Shown: piece after piece, positions 1 to 7,527 of the stretch
Layout of the letters: every line of letters begins with the position of its first letter
Position numbering within the stretch: the first letter of the stretch is position 1
Source: CAZYBG01 sp964645155
Lineage (GTDB): Bacteria; Pseudomonadota; Alphaproteobacteria; Rhodobacterales; Rhodobacteraceae
Reading direction: 5' to 3'
DNA: 64,000 nt
NCBI GenBank assembly: GCA_964645155.1
Contig: CAZYBG010000005.1
Coordinates: 1 to 64,000, forward strand
Notes under the pieces: generated by a model
Seen by the model: the letters and a program-made list of their open reading frames with translations, nothing else
Database searches by the model: none
Told to the model about the DNA's origin: nothing
Position numbers and translations under genes: made by a program

Positions 1-2
1 TC

Positions 3-641
3 ATCGGCACGTCGAACTGCCTGATCGCCATGCGCCGCGATATCGAGGCGATCGGCACGAATGCCCATGAACTGCAGATGGTCTACTCGGCGCTCGCCGA
101 TACCGACGCGGAACTGCGGCAGGCGCCCTACCGGGTACTTGCCGACTGGCACGAGGAGCACGACGGCAACCTGCGCGTCATCCTTCCCGACACCTACGGA
201 ACCAAGGGCTTTCTGGCCCACGCGCCGGACTGGCTTGCCTCCTGGACCGGCATCCGCATCGACTCGGGCGACCCGGCCGAGGGCGCCGAACTGGCGATCG
301 CCTGGTGGCGGTCGCGCGGCGAGGATCCGCGGCGCAAGCTGGTGATCTTTTCCGACGGCCTCGACGTGGAGAAAATCGAGGAGCTTCACGCGCGGTTCGT
401 CGGCAGGGTTAAGGTCAGCTTCGGCTGGGGAACGCTGCTCACCAACGATTTCCGCGGCCTGGTGCCCGGCGACGGGCTGGCGCCGTTCAGCCTGGTCTGC
501 AAGGCGGTCGCCGCCGAGGGGCGGCCGACCGTCAAGCTGAGCGACAACCCGATGAAGGCGACCGGGCCCGAGGCCGAAATCGCGCGCTACCGCCGGATCT
601 TCGCCGTTGGCGCGCAGGCCCCGCTCGAAGTCGTGGTCTGA
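3..641 (+). CDS. pncB: Nicotinate phosphoribosyltransferase, C-terminal part (5' end outside window)
   Basis: The reading frame is already open at the window edge, so only the last 212 residues are visible. The enzyme joins nicotinate to PRPP to give nicotinate mononucleotide, the first step of NAD salvage (Preiss-Handler pathway), in the cytoplasm. Visible family signatures are RIDSGDP, the FSDGLD stretch and FGWGTLLTND, which belong to the type II phosphoribosyltransferase barrel and its phosphate-binding loops. The protein ends with a hydrophobic VEVV-like tail followed by TGA. It converges on the kinase gene on the minus strand with only 57 bases between the stop codons, and no clear terminator hairpin lies there. 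The identification is firm; the start cannot be assessed. Confidence 0.93.
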   Translation: MGTSNCLIAMRRDIEAIGTNAHELQMVYSALADTDAELRQAPYRVLADWHEEHDGNLRVILPDTYGTKGFLAHAPDWLASWTGIRIDSGDPAEGAELAIAWWRSRGEDPRRKLVIFSDGLDVEKIEELHARFVGRVKVSFGWGTLLTNDFRGLVPGDGLAPFSLVCKAVAAEGRPTVKLSDNPMKATGPEAEIARYRRIFAVGAQAPLEVVV

Positions 642-698
642 GACGGCACGACGACGGCGACCCGGCCCCGGCCCTCCGCCGACCGCATCCTCGGACGG

Positions 699-1685
699 TC
701 ACGGCCGGGCGAAAAGGTCGCCGCCGTCAAGGAGGATGGCTGCGGCGCGGACCGCGCGCATGATGTAGGTGCGGTTGTGTGGATCGCCGGGCGGCAGCCG
801 CGGGATCGTCCAGCCGACGGACGCGAGGCAGCGCATCAGCGTGAACCACGGCAGCATCGCCCGGTCCGCTTCGCCAAGCGGACGCTCGGCCGCGTAGCCG
901 GCGACCAGACCGGTCGCGATCTCGGGCAGGTTGGGCTCCACGAGGTTCTGGCTGAGCGCCGTGCCGAGGTCATAAAGCCTGAACCCGAAGCCCGAATCGT
1001 CAAAGTCGATCAGCGCGACGCCCCGCGGGGTCCGCAGAAGGTTCTCGCGCAGCACATCGGCATGGATCAGCCCGCGGTCCGCCCCGCTCGCCGCGAATGC
1101 CGCCAGCCGCGCCGCGAGGTCCCGCCGCGCGGCTTCTAGGAGGCGCTGTTCGGCCGGCGTTGCCGCAGCATGCTCCCAGAACCGGCCCCAGAACGGCGCC
1201 TCGCCGATCAGGCCCTCGGTGTCCCAGTTGGGCCGGCGGAAGGTGGCCGGCAGGTGCAGCCGGTCGGTCTCCACATGAAGCCGTGCAACGGCGTGCCCGA
1301 TCGCGGCGTGAAGCCGCATCTGGTCTTCCGCCGATCCGTCGAGGGGCGTCCCGGCCTCCCCGACCGCGGCGCCGTCAACCCAGGACAGCATCGACGCGAT
1401 GCGGCCATCGGCAAGGTGCACCAGCAATGCGCCATCCGCCGTCCGCAGCGGGCGCGGCACGCCGAGGCCCCGGTCGGCCAGTGCGTCCAGCCACCAGAGC
1501 TCGGAGTGGATCGCATCCTCGCTCTGGTAGCCGCGGCGATGCAGGCGCAGCGCCGCGGCGCCAGTCTCCGGCAGCTCGACGCGGAACACCGCGTTCTCGC
1601 GCAGCTTGAGGAGCGTCGGCACGTCCGTCGTGCCCCAGGCATGTGCAGCCTCACGCGCGCAGGCGGCGGCCTCGGCGGGGGTCAT
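699..1685 (-). CDS. APH/choline-kinase-fold phosphotransferase, hydroxylysine-kinase-like
   Basis: This is a 328-residue aminoglycoside-phosphotransferase-fold kinase. The catalytic loop is IHADVLREN (His208, Asp210, Asn215) and the metal-binding segment is IDFDDSGFGFRLYDLG (Asp227). The ATG overlaps the stop of the upstream PLP enzyme as ATGA, so the two are translationally coupled. Members of this family include homoserine kinase ThrB2, methylthioribose kinase and the vertebrate hydroxylysine kinase. Pairing with an ethanolamine-phosphate/phosphohydroxylysine phospho-lyase homologue suggests that it phosphorylates an amino-alcohol which the neighbour then cleaves. That role is inferred from context; the sequence alone shows only the kinase fold. 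Alternatives are a small-alcohol kinase of unrelated function. Confidence 0.75.
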   Translation of the reverse strand: MTPAEAAACAREAAHAWGTTDVPTLLKLRENAVFRVELPETGAAALRLHRRGYQSEDAIHSELWWLDALADRGLGVPRPLRTADGALLVHLADGRIASMLSWVDGAAVGEAGTPLDGSAEDQMRLHAAIGHAVARLHVETDRLHLPATFRRPNWDTEGLIGEAPFWGRFWEHAAATPAEQRLLEAARRDLAARLAAFAASGADRGLIHADVLRENLLRTPRGVALIDFDDSGFGFRLYDLGTALSQNLVEPNLPEIATGLVAGYAAERPLGEADRAMLPWFTLMRCLASVGWTIPRLPPGDPHNRTYIMRAVRAAAILLDGGDLFARP

Positions 1686-2959
1686 GCCGGCACCCGCGTC
1701 TCCGCCAGGACCTCTGCGAGCGCGTCGATCAGGAGGTCGGCATGCTCCCGCGCGAAGGGCATGGGCGGGCGGATCTTCAGCGTGTTCATGTGCCGGCCGA
1801 TCCGGTTCATCAGGATGCCGCGCTCTCGCATCCGCTCCACGATCTCGGCGGCAAAGTCGGTGGCGGGCGTCATCCGGTCGTCGGTCACGAACTCGACGCC
1901 AAAGAAGAGGCCCTGACCGCGCACTTCTGCCAGGAGCGGATGCCCGAGCGCGCGCAGCCGCTCGAGCGCATAGCCGCCGACCCGGCGCGCGTTCTCCTGC
2001 AGCGCCTCGTCCTGCATGACGTCGAGTGTCGCGAGGCAGGCGGCCGCGCTGACCGGGTTGCCGCCGAACGTGTTGAAGTAGCCGAAGGCCTCGCGAAAGC
2101 CCGCCATGATGTCGGGTCGGGCGATCACTGCGGCGACCGGATGGCCGTTCGCCATCGGCTTGCCGACCGTGACGACATCCGGTGTCATCCCCAGCCAGTC
2201 GTGACCCCAGAAGTGGCTGCCAAGCCGGCCGAAACCGGGCTGAACCTCGTCGGCGAGGATCAGGCCTCGGGCCCGGCGGATCACGGCTTCTGCGGGCGCG
2301 AAGAACCCGCTCGGCAGCCTCGGGAAGCCCTCGTTGGCGAAGAACGGGCACAGCATCATTCCGGAGAAGCCAAGCCCGCTGTCCTCGAGATCGGCGATGG
2401 CGCGCGCGACATGGGCGGCGAACGCCTCGGCCTGACCCTCGGCCGATCCGCCGATCGGCCGGAGCGAGTCGGGCGCCGGCACCAGCCGCACATGGGCGGG
2501 ATAGCCGCCGATCGGCGGCCGGCGGGTGGAGAGCTGCGACACGGCCGTGGTGTTGCCGTGATAGGTGTTGTCGGTGGCGATGATCCCGCGCTTGCCGGTC
2601 ACCGCCTGGGCCATGCGCAGCGCGATGTCGTTTGCCTCGGACCCGGTGCAGACCATGATCGCCTGGCTGAGACCGTGGCCGAGCGTGGCCGTCAGCCGCT
2701 CGATGTAGTCGAGGACGAGGTCGTGGAGGTATCGCGTATGGGTGTTGAGGGTCGCGGCCTGCCTGCAGATCGCCTCGACCACCCTCGGATGGCAATGGCC
2801 GACATGGGGAACGTTGTTGTACGCGTCGAGGTACTTTCGCCCCGCCGCATCCCAGAGCCAGACGCCTTCGCCGCGCACGATGTGAACGGGGTCGCGGTAG
2901 AAGGTCGGCACGTTCGGCCCCATCAGGCGGGCGCGCCGCTGGGCCAGTGTCTCACTCAT
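1682..2959 (-). CDS. Class III PLP enzyme, ethanolamine-phosphate/phosphohydroxylysine phospho-lyase-like
   Basis: A 425-residue fold-type I class III aminotransferase homologue. The substrate-loop motif YNNVPHVGHCHP (residues 47-58) is typical of the AGXT2L (ETNPPL/PHYKPL) branch, whose animal members are phospho-lyases and not transaminases. The cofactor-binding signature ILADEVQPGFGR lies at 234-245 and the Schiff-base lysine is Lys267 in VGKPMANG. The start overlaps the end of arfB by 8 bases, and the stop overlaps the kinase start. Known members split O-phosphoethanolamine or 5-phosphohydroxylysine into an aldehyde, ammonia and phosphate. The substrate here is not known, and a plain omega-aminotransferase remains possible. 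Confidence 0.8.
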   Translation of the reverse strand: MSETLAQRRARLMGPNVPTFYRDPVHIVRGEGVWLWDAAGRKYLDAYNNVPHVGHCHPRVVEAICRQAATLNTHTRYLHDLVLDYIERLTATLGHGLSQAIMVCTGSEANDIALRMAQAVTGKRGIIATDNTYHGNTTAVSQLSTRRPPIGGYPAHVRLVPAPDSLRPIGGSAEGQAEAFAAHVARAIADLEDSGLGFSGMMLCPFFANEGFPRLPSGFFAPAEAVIRRARGLILADEVQPGFGRLGSHFWGHDWLGMTPDVVTVGKPMANGHPVAAVIARPDIMAGFREAFGYFNTFGGNPVSAAACLATLDVMQDEALQENARRVGGYALERLRALGHPLLAEVRGQGLFFGVEFVTDDRMTPATDFAAEIVERMRERGILMNRIGRHMNTLKIRPPMPFAREHADLLIDALAEVLAETRVPA

Positions 2960-3374
2960 CGTTCTCGACCTTTCCGCGCAGCGACTTGACCTCGCCGCGC
3001 TCGGACTTCGCCTTGAGCCGCCGTCGCTGGCTGCCGGCCGTGGGTCGGGTGGCGACCCGTCGCTTCGGGGCGACCGTGGCCGCCAGGATGAGTTCGGCCA
3101 GTCGAGCCCGGGCGAGCGCCCTGTTCTGCGCCTGGCTGCGCGTCTCTTCCGCCCGGATCACGATCGCGCCATCGGTAGTCCAGCGGCGCCCGGCGAGTCG
3201 CCTGAGGCGCCGCTTCACGGGCTCGGCCAGATGTGGGGAACGTTCGGCCTCGAACCGCAGTTCGACCGCCGTAGCCACCTTGTTCACATTCTGCCCACCC
3301 GGTCCCGAGGCACGGATGAACTGCTCGGTGAGCTCCCAGTCCTCTATCGCGATGGTGTCGGTGACGCGCAGCAT
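2952..3374 (-). CDS. arfB: Alternative ribosome-rescue factor ArfB (peptidyl-tRNA hydrolase)
   Basis: The protein has 140 residues and carries the release-factor signature ASGPGGQNVNK with the catalytic GGQ at residues 26-28. It ends in a long basic tail (KRRVATRPT, SQRRRLKAKS), as expected of ArfB/YaeJ, which enters the empty mRNA channel of stalled ribosomes and hydrolyses the peptidyl-tRNA. It lacks the codon-recognition domains of RF1/RF2. The chosen ATG gives the family N-terminus MLRVTDTIAI; a longer in-frame extension to 3476 has no family similarity and would cross the hairpin at 3411. It overlaps the following PLP-enzyme gene by 8 bases, so it probably heads a three-gene operon. Confidence 0.92.
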   Translation of the reverse strand: MLRVTDTIAIEDWELTEQFIRASGPGGQNVNKVATAVELRFEAERSPHLAEPVKRRLRRLAGRRWTTDGAIVIRAEETRSQAQNRALARARLAELILAATVAPKRRVATRPTAGSQRRRLKAKSERGEVKSLRGKVENDE

Positions 3375-3410
3375 GGATGCCAGCCTACGCTGGGGCCTCG
3401 CTACTGGAAA

Positions 3411-3435
3411 GGGCCGCCCCTTTGGGAGGCGGCCC
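3411..3435 (-). terminator. GC-rich hairpin, likely intrinsic terminator (minus strand)
   Basis: A perfect 8-bp stem (3411-3418 with 3428-3435) encloses a 9-base loop. Read on the minus strand it is followed by TTTCC, a short U-tract. It lies 71 bases after the stop of the 18-codon ORF and 37 bases before the arfB start. It could therefore end a short transcript from the 3.4-3.63 kb island or attenuate entry into the arfB operon. Confidence 0.5.
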
Positions 3436-3505
3436 CCGAGATCCACGGAGATGGGCCAGTTAGGATAGATGCCCAATCAGGGGATGTGCGCCTTTGGGGC
3501 TGCCC

Positions 3506-3562
3506 TCAGGCGGGGAACCTCCCGACTGTCCCGACACCTCTCTCCAATATCACTCTCGACAC
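3506..3562 (-). CDS. Tiny ORF (18 codons) with near-perfect extended Shine-Dalgarno
   Basis: A GTG-started frame encodes MSRVILERGVGTVGRFPA and ends in TGA. It is preceded by GAGAAAGGAGGTGGTCC, which is complementary to almost the whole 3' tail of 16S rRNA and ends 3 bases before the GTG. The surrounding 200 bases have lower GC and a different word use from the flanking genes. I do not recognise the peptide. It could be a leader peptide, a highly expressed microprotein, or part of a regulatory RNA whose anti-SD-complementary segment is the functional part. Evidence is the SD-start-stop arrangement and the placement between a TTGACA hexamer and a hairpin; there is no homology evidence. Confidence 0.5.
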   Translation of the reverse strand: MSRVILERGVGTVGRFPA

Positions 3563-3563
3563 T

Positions 3564-3580
3564 GGACCACCTCCTTTCTC
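3564..3580 (-). promoter_or_regulatory. Extended Shine-Dalgarno / 16S 3'-tail complement
   Basis: On the minus strand this reads AGAAAGGAGGTGGTCC, so the plus strand mimics the 3' end of 16S rRNA (CTGGAxCACCTCCTTTCT) with one difference. No other gene in this window has more than about 8 such pairs, so translation from the GTG at 3562 should be very strong, or the segment may bind ribosomes for another purpose. Confidence 0.6.
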
Positions 3581-3620
3581 TGAAGTTGCGATGAGGAAAA
3601 GGTGACACAGATTTGGTGTT

Positions 3621-3626
3621 TGTCAA
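3621..3626 (-). promoter_or_regulatory. Candidate -35 element TTGACA for the 3.4-3.6 kb unit
   Basis: A consensus TTGACA hexamer lies immediately after the yhhQ stop codon, reading toward the tiny ORF. Seventeen bases downstream the hexamer is ACCTTT, a poor -10, so the promoter is only half supported. Its position would give a 5' leader of roughly 20-30 bases before the extended Shine-Dalgarno. Confidence 0.35.
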
Positions 3627-3632
3627 AAGCTT

Positions 3633-4256
3633 TCACGCAACCCTTGTGGTCAGGCGCCTAACGATCAGGCGAAACGGCACCAGCGCCACGAGCGCCAGCG
3701 CAAGCTTGACGAACCAGTCGGCCACCGCGAGCGAGACCCAGAGCGGCACGTCGGGGCCGAGGCCGAGAAGCGGGAGAACCTCGTTCGCCCATGCCACGTC
3801 GTTGTCGGGCTCGAGCGGGGCGAGCCAGGCCGAGAAGGCGACGGTGAAGAACACCGCCGTGTCGAGCGTGGAGCCGACGAGGGTCGAGATCAGCGGCGCG
3901 CGCCACCAGGCGCCAGCGCGAAAGCGGTCGAAAACCGCGATGTCGAGGAGCTGCGCGGCGAGGAAGGCGAGGCCGGAGCCCGCGGCGATGCGCCAGGTCA
4001 CGAGCGGCCCGAACTCGCCTGCGACCTGCGTACCGATCAGCGAGCAGATCACGCCCACGCCGAAGCCCGCGAACACGACCCGCCGCGCCGTCGCCGCGCC
4101 ATAGACCCGGTTCATCACATCGGTGACGAGGAACGCGAGCGGGTAGGTAAACGCCCCCCAGGTCAGCCACTGGCCGAAGAGGAACTGGACGAGAATGTTC
4201 GAGGCCACAACGATGACGGCCATGGCGATGATGCCGGGCAGGAGCGGTCGGGTCAT
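3633..4256 (-). CDS. yhhQ: Queuosine-precursor (7-cyano-7-deazaguanine) transporter, YhhQ/DUF165 family
   Basis: A 207-residue inner-membrane protein with about six hydrophobic helices. Family features are the polar TYPLAFLVTDVMNRVYG segment after the second helix and a C-terminal helix with DWFVKLALALVALVPF. YhhQ-type ECF-like vitamin transporters import preQ0/preQ1 for tRNA queuosine synthesis. The ATG at 4256 gives the usual short N-terminus; a TTG at 4289 would add 11 residues without a better ribosome site. It follows the phytase-like gene on the same strand after 102 bases, which hold a 10-bp hairpin (4294-4303 with 4313-4322) but nothing I recognise as a preQ1 riboswitch. Confidence 0.85.
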   Translation of the reverse strand: MTRPLLPGIIAMAVIVVASNILVQFLFGQWLTWGAFTYPLAFLVTDVMNRVYGAATARRVVFAGFGVGVICSLIGTQVAGEFGPLVTWRIAAGSGLAFLAAQLLDIAVFDRFRAGAWWRAPLISTLVGSTLDTAVFFTVAFSAWLAPLEPDNDVAWANEVLPLLGLGPDVPLWVSLAVADWFVKLALALVALVPFRLIVRRLTTRVA

Positions 4257-4358
4257 TCGCGGCGTCCGTTCTGGCAAGGTGGCGGGCAACCTCGCCGCCG
4301 GACGGGCGTGCAGTCCGACGGCGCGTCCGGATACTCCCGCGCCGGCGGCTTGGCAAGC

Positions 4359-5261
4359 TCAGGGCGTCACGACGTAGTCGGCAAATTCGGTTGTCAGCGG
4401 CCGCGCGAAATTGTCGTCCGAGAGGAGGGTCAGGCGGGTCCGGCCCGTGGCGTCCAGCCAGACGGCGATGCCCTCGAAGTTGTTCTGGAACGGTCGGCGG
4501 GTCTCGAAAAGGACCTCGCGCGGGCCCGGGCCATCCGCAGCGATCACGAACCGGCTGATCCGCGAGTAGAAGCCGAGAAGGCCGCGGAAATCGCGCTCGA
4601 GGAGGTAGAGCTGCCCGTCCACGCCGAAATCGGCGCCGACCGGCAGGTAGGTGCCGTCGCGCGGCAGCGCGAACGGCTGTTCCCACTCCGTGCCGGTCCA
4701 GCGATAGACCGGGAAGGGCCGCTCCCAGGTGCCGGACCGTTCGGGCAGCGTCAGAAGCCGGCCGTCGGCATCGATGGCAAGCGCCTCGAGCCCCGAATTG
4801 GGCTGCAGATGCGCGAAGTCGGGGTGCGAGGGCAGGGGTTCGGCCGCGGCGCCCGGCGCGGCATAGGACCAGACGCGATGATCGGCCTCGAACGAGACGT
4901 GGATGCGCCCGTCCGGACCGACCGCGAGCCCTTCGGGATCGGCCTCTTCGCCGCTGACCGCGCGGCCGTCGGGTGTCCGAAGCGGCAGCAACTCCGCCTC
5001 CGCCACGCCGGTGACGGCGCCCGCGGCGTTCCGCGTCAGGCGCCCGACGGCCAGCACGCCGCGATCGGTATTGGCAATGAAGCTCATGCCGTCGGCGGCG
5101 AGCTCGAGGCCGGAAAAGCCGCCGAAGTCGGGGTGGTCCATCTGCCAGCGCCAGCTTCCGACAAAGCTCGCGCCCGGCGGCGGCGCGGCGGCATGCGGCC
5201 CGGCCAGTACCGCAAGCCCGGCCAGCGCCGCGATCAGCGCGATGAAAGGACGCTTTGGCAT
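4359..5261 (-). CDS. Secreted esterase-like/phytase-like beta-propeller protein
   Basis: A 300-residue exported protein. Residues 1-25 form a signal peptide (MPKRPF, then a hydrophobic run ending near GPHAAA). The rest matches the 'esterase-like activity of phytase' family, a beta-propeller with repeated segments such as GFSGLELAADG, EADPEGLAVGPDG, SGLEALAIDADG and FEGIAVWLD. The family is common in alphaproteobacteria and its physiological substrate is not established; phosphoesterase activity has been reported for relatives. The start lies inside the end of mepA (28-base overlap), so the two are in one operon. No cysteine pairs or lipobox are visible, suggesting a soluble periplasmic protein. 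Confidence 0.75.
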   Translation of the reverse strand: MPKRPFIALIAALAGLAVLAGPHAAAPPPGASFVGSWRWQMDHPDFGGFSGLELAADGMSFIANTDRGVLAVGRLTRNAAGAVTGVAEAELLPLRTPDGRAVSGEEADPEGLAVGPDGRIHVSFEADHRVWSYAAPGAAAEPLPSHPDFAHLQPNSGLEALAIDADGRLLTLPERSGTWERPFPVYRWTGTEWEQPFALPRDGTYLPVGADFGVDGQLYLLERDFRGLLGFYSRISRFVIAADGPGPREVLFETRRPFQNNFEGIAVWLDATGRTRLTLLSDDNFARPLTTEFADYVVTP

Positions 5262-6124
5262 TGGCCCGGAAGATCTGCCATCGTGTAGTCTCGGGGGCCG
5301 CGCTGGGCCGGCGCCTCGACCTTCGGCGCGTTCGGGTCGGGGGGCGCGAGGTAATCGGTCACCCACCACATCAGGCTGTCGTCGCAGCCGTCGCCACCGT
5401 TCGACAACTCCCGCACGCTCGGCGTCTGCGTCTGGCAGAACCGGCTGCCCGGCGGGCAGCGGAGACGCACGTGGAAATGCGTATTGTGGCCATAGATCGG
5501 GCGGATCTTCTGCAACCAGTCGCGGTCGCGTCGCGTCGCCGTCCGGCACATCTCGATCTTGACGGGCGGTGTCACGAAGACGCGGTCGACGCGCGGATCC
5601 GACGCCGCGGCCCTGAGGATGTTGTGATGCGCGGCCGTCCAGTTGCCGTTGATGTTGCGCTGGTCCTCGGTCCGGACCGAGATCGAGCTGATGTCCTCCC
5701 GCGCGGCGCGGGACAGGTCCAGCCGCCGCGGCGGAAGCATCCAGATGTCGGCATCGAGGCCGATCTGGTGGCTGTTGTGGCCCGACGTCATCGGGCCGCC
5801 GCGCGGCTGGCTGATGTCGCCGACATAGAGCCCCGCCCAGCCGTGGCGGGTGGCCTCGCGGCTCAGGTCCTGCAGGAAGGCGATCATCTCCGGGTGGCCC
5901 CAGTTGCGGTTCCGGCTGAGCCGCATCGCCTGCCAGGTCGGCCCCGTCTCGGGAAGCTGGACGAGGCCCGAGGCGCAGCCCTTGGCATAGGTCCCGATCG
6001 CCTGCGGCTCCTGCGCCGAGGCAGCGCGCATGGCCCCGAAGAGCCGGTTGGCCCGCTCCTGCGCGGTCGCGGGAAAGGTCAGGGCAAGGGTCAGCGCAAG
6101 GCTGGCGAGGAGGGGGCGGACCAT
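5234..6124 (-). CDS. mepA: Penicillin-insensitive murein endopeptidase MepA
   Basis: A 296-residue periplasmic LAS-family zinc endopeptidase that cuts the D-Ala-mDAP cross-links of peptidoglycan. A signal peptide (MVRPLLASLALTLALTFPAT) is followed by the mature domain. Zinc and catalytic motifs are present: SHQIGLDADIW (His119, Asp126) and YGHNTHFHVRL (His213, His216, His218). Four or more cysteines match those that form disulphides in MepA. An ATG 30 bases upstream (6154) is possible but would put polar residues before the signal sequence. The gene overlaps both the upstream MFS transporter and the downstream phytase-like gene. Confidence 0.93.
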   Translation of the reverse strand: MVRPLLASLALTLALTFPATAQERANRLFGAMRAASAQEPQAIGTYAKGCASGLVQLPETGPTWQAMRLSRNRNWGHPEMIAFLQDLSREATRHGWAGLYVGDISQPRGGPMTSGHNSHQIGLDADIWMLPPRRLDLSRAAREDISSISVRTEDQRNINGNWTAAHHNILRAAASDPRVDRVFVTPPVKIEMCRTATRRDRDWLQKIRPIYGHNTHFHVRLRCPPGSRFCQTQTPSVRELSNGGDGCDDSLMWWVTDYLAPPDPNAPKVEAPAQRGPRDYTMADLPGQCQSVLSSR

Positions 6125-7458
6125 GCTGCTCGTTCTCCGTCCGGTTTCACCCATGCTAGCAGGACGAGGCCAATGAGGAAAAGCACGATGAGCGGCGTGA
6201 TCCCGGCCTGCTGGCTTCCGGTCAGGTCGGTGACGATGCCGATCGAGAGGGGGGCGAGGAACGAGGTGGCCTTGCCGGCGAGCGCATAGAGCCCGAACGC
6301 CTCGGTCATCCGCCGCGGATCGGCCTGGCGCACCATCATCGTGCGCGAGGCCGACTGCAGCGCCCCCCCGCAGGCGCCGATGGCGGCACCGAGGACGTAG
6401 AACGCGATGTCGGGCAGGCGGCTTTCCGGGCCGACGGGAAGGCCGAAGACCGCCTCGCGCGAGACGAAGACTATGCCGATCGCGATCAGTGCGAGCAGGA
6501 CGACGTTGACCGTGATCACCGGTTTCGGCCCGAACCGGCTGTCGGCGTGCCCGCCGAGCCAGGCGAACAGCGCCCCGGTGATGACGGCAAGGATGCCGAA
6601 GATGCCGACGTCGACGACGGTCCAGCCGAGCACGCCCGCGGCGTAGATGCCGCCGAACGCATACATCCCGTTCAGCGCGTCGCGGTAGAACATCGACGAC
6701 CCGAGATAGGCAAAGAGGCTGCGGTTCTCCGGCAGGCGCCGCAGTGTCTGCCGGAGTTCGGGCAGGGCCGAGGCGACCGCCTGGCGCACGGTCAGCGCGC
6801 CCGGCTCGCGCGGCTCGCGGACCCAGAGAAAGAAGGGGATCATGAACACCGCGAACCAGATCGCCGTCAGCGGGCCGACGGCCCGCGTGCCCTCGCGCGC
6901 CCCGGGGTCGAGGCCCAGGATCGGCTCGATGCCGAGCAAAGTGCGGCCGGTCTCGGCGCTTTCGGCGAACAGGAGCAGCATGGCCACGAGCGCAACCAGG
7001 CCGCCGAGATAGCCGAACGCCCAGCCCGAGCCCGAGATGCGGCCCATCTCCTCGCGCGTGCCGAGGCCGGGAAGCATCGCATTGGTGAAGATCGTCGCGA
7101 ACTCCATCCCGATCAGCCCGAGTGCGAAGGAGGCGAGCACGAGGACGAGCGTGAAGTCGCCCGGCGCCGCCAGCCAGAGGCCGAAGGCACCGGCCACGTA
7201 GCAGGCCGAGAAGAACCAGATGAACCGCAGCCGGCCGCCGGCCCGGTCGGCGACGGCGCCGAGGACGGGCGCGAGCACGGCGATGAACAGGCCCGCGGCC
7301 CCCACGCCATAGCCCCAAGCCGCCTGCGCGGCCGATCCGTCGCCGAGCAGTTCCTTGACATAGGGCGCGAAGATGAAGGTCAGGAGCAGCGTGTTGTAGG
7401 GCTGGCTCGCCCAGTCGAAGAAGTACCAGCCCCAGATGCGCTTTCTCGCCGGTGTCAT
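6091..7458 (-). CDS. MFS transporter, UMF1 family
   Basis: A 455-residue membrane protein with about 12 hydrophobic segments. The N-terminus IWGWYFFDWASQPYNTLLLTFIFAPY is characteristic of the UMF1 (unknown major facilitator 1) family related to autophagy protein Atg22. The cytoplasmic loop near the middle carries the basic cluster expected between the two six-helix halves. Substrates of bacterial members are mostly unknown; amino-acid efflux is one suggestion by analogy with Atg22. The start is set at the ATG at 7458, 19 codons inside a longer frame. It ends inside mepA, so it may be co-transcribed with the cell-wall genes. Confidence 0.85.
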   Translation of the reverse strand: MTPARKRIWGWYFFDWASQPYNTLLLTFIFAPYVKELLGDGSAAQAAWGYGVGAAGLFIAVLAPVLGAVADRAGGRLRFIWFFSACYVAGAFGLWLAAPGDFTLVLVLASFALGLIGMEFATIFTNAMLPGLGTREEMGRISGSGWAFGYLGGLVALVAMLLLFAESAETGRTLLGIEPILGLDPGAREGTRAVGPLTAIWFAVFMIPFFLWVREPREPGALTVRQAVASALPELRQTLRRLPENRSLFAYLGSSMFYRDALNGMYAFGGIYAAGVLGWTVVDVGIFGILAVITGALFAWLGGHADSRFGPKPVITVNVVLLALIAIGIVFVSREAVFGLPVGPESRLPDIAFYVLGAAIGACGGALQSASRTMMVRQADPRRMTEAFGLYALAGKATSFLAPLSIGIVTDLTGSQQAGITPLIVLFLIGLVLLAWVKPDGERAAWSAPSSPALR

Positions 7459-7527
7459 GCCGCCTGCCCCTCGGTGTCGCGGCGGATCAAAGCGGCAGAA
7501 TCGCCACCGTGGCAAGCGCGGCGTCGG

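Noticed and set aside
1643..2989. 448-codon plus-strand frame opposite the PLP enzyme
   Set aside because: Shadow of the well-supported minus-strand gene; no start signal or motifs.
4257..4358. Possible preQ1 riboswitch before yhhQ
   Set aside because: Only a simple 10-bp hairpin is present; the short stem-loop plus A-rich pseudoknot tail of preQ1-I is absent.
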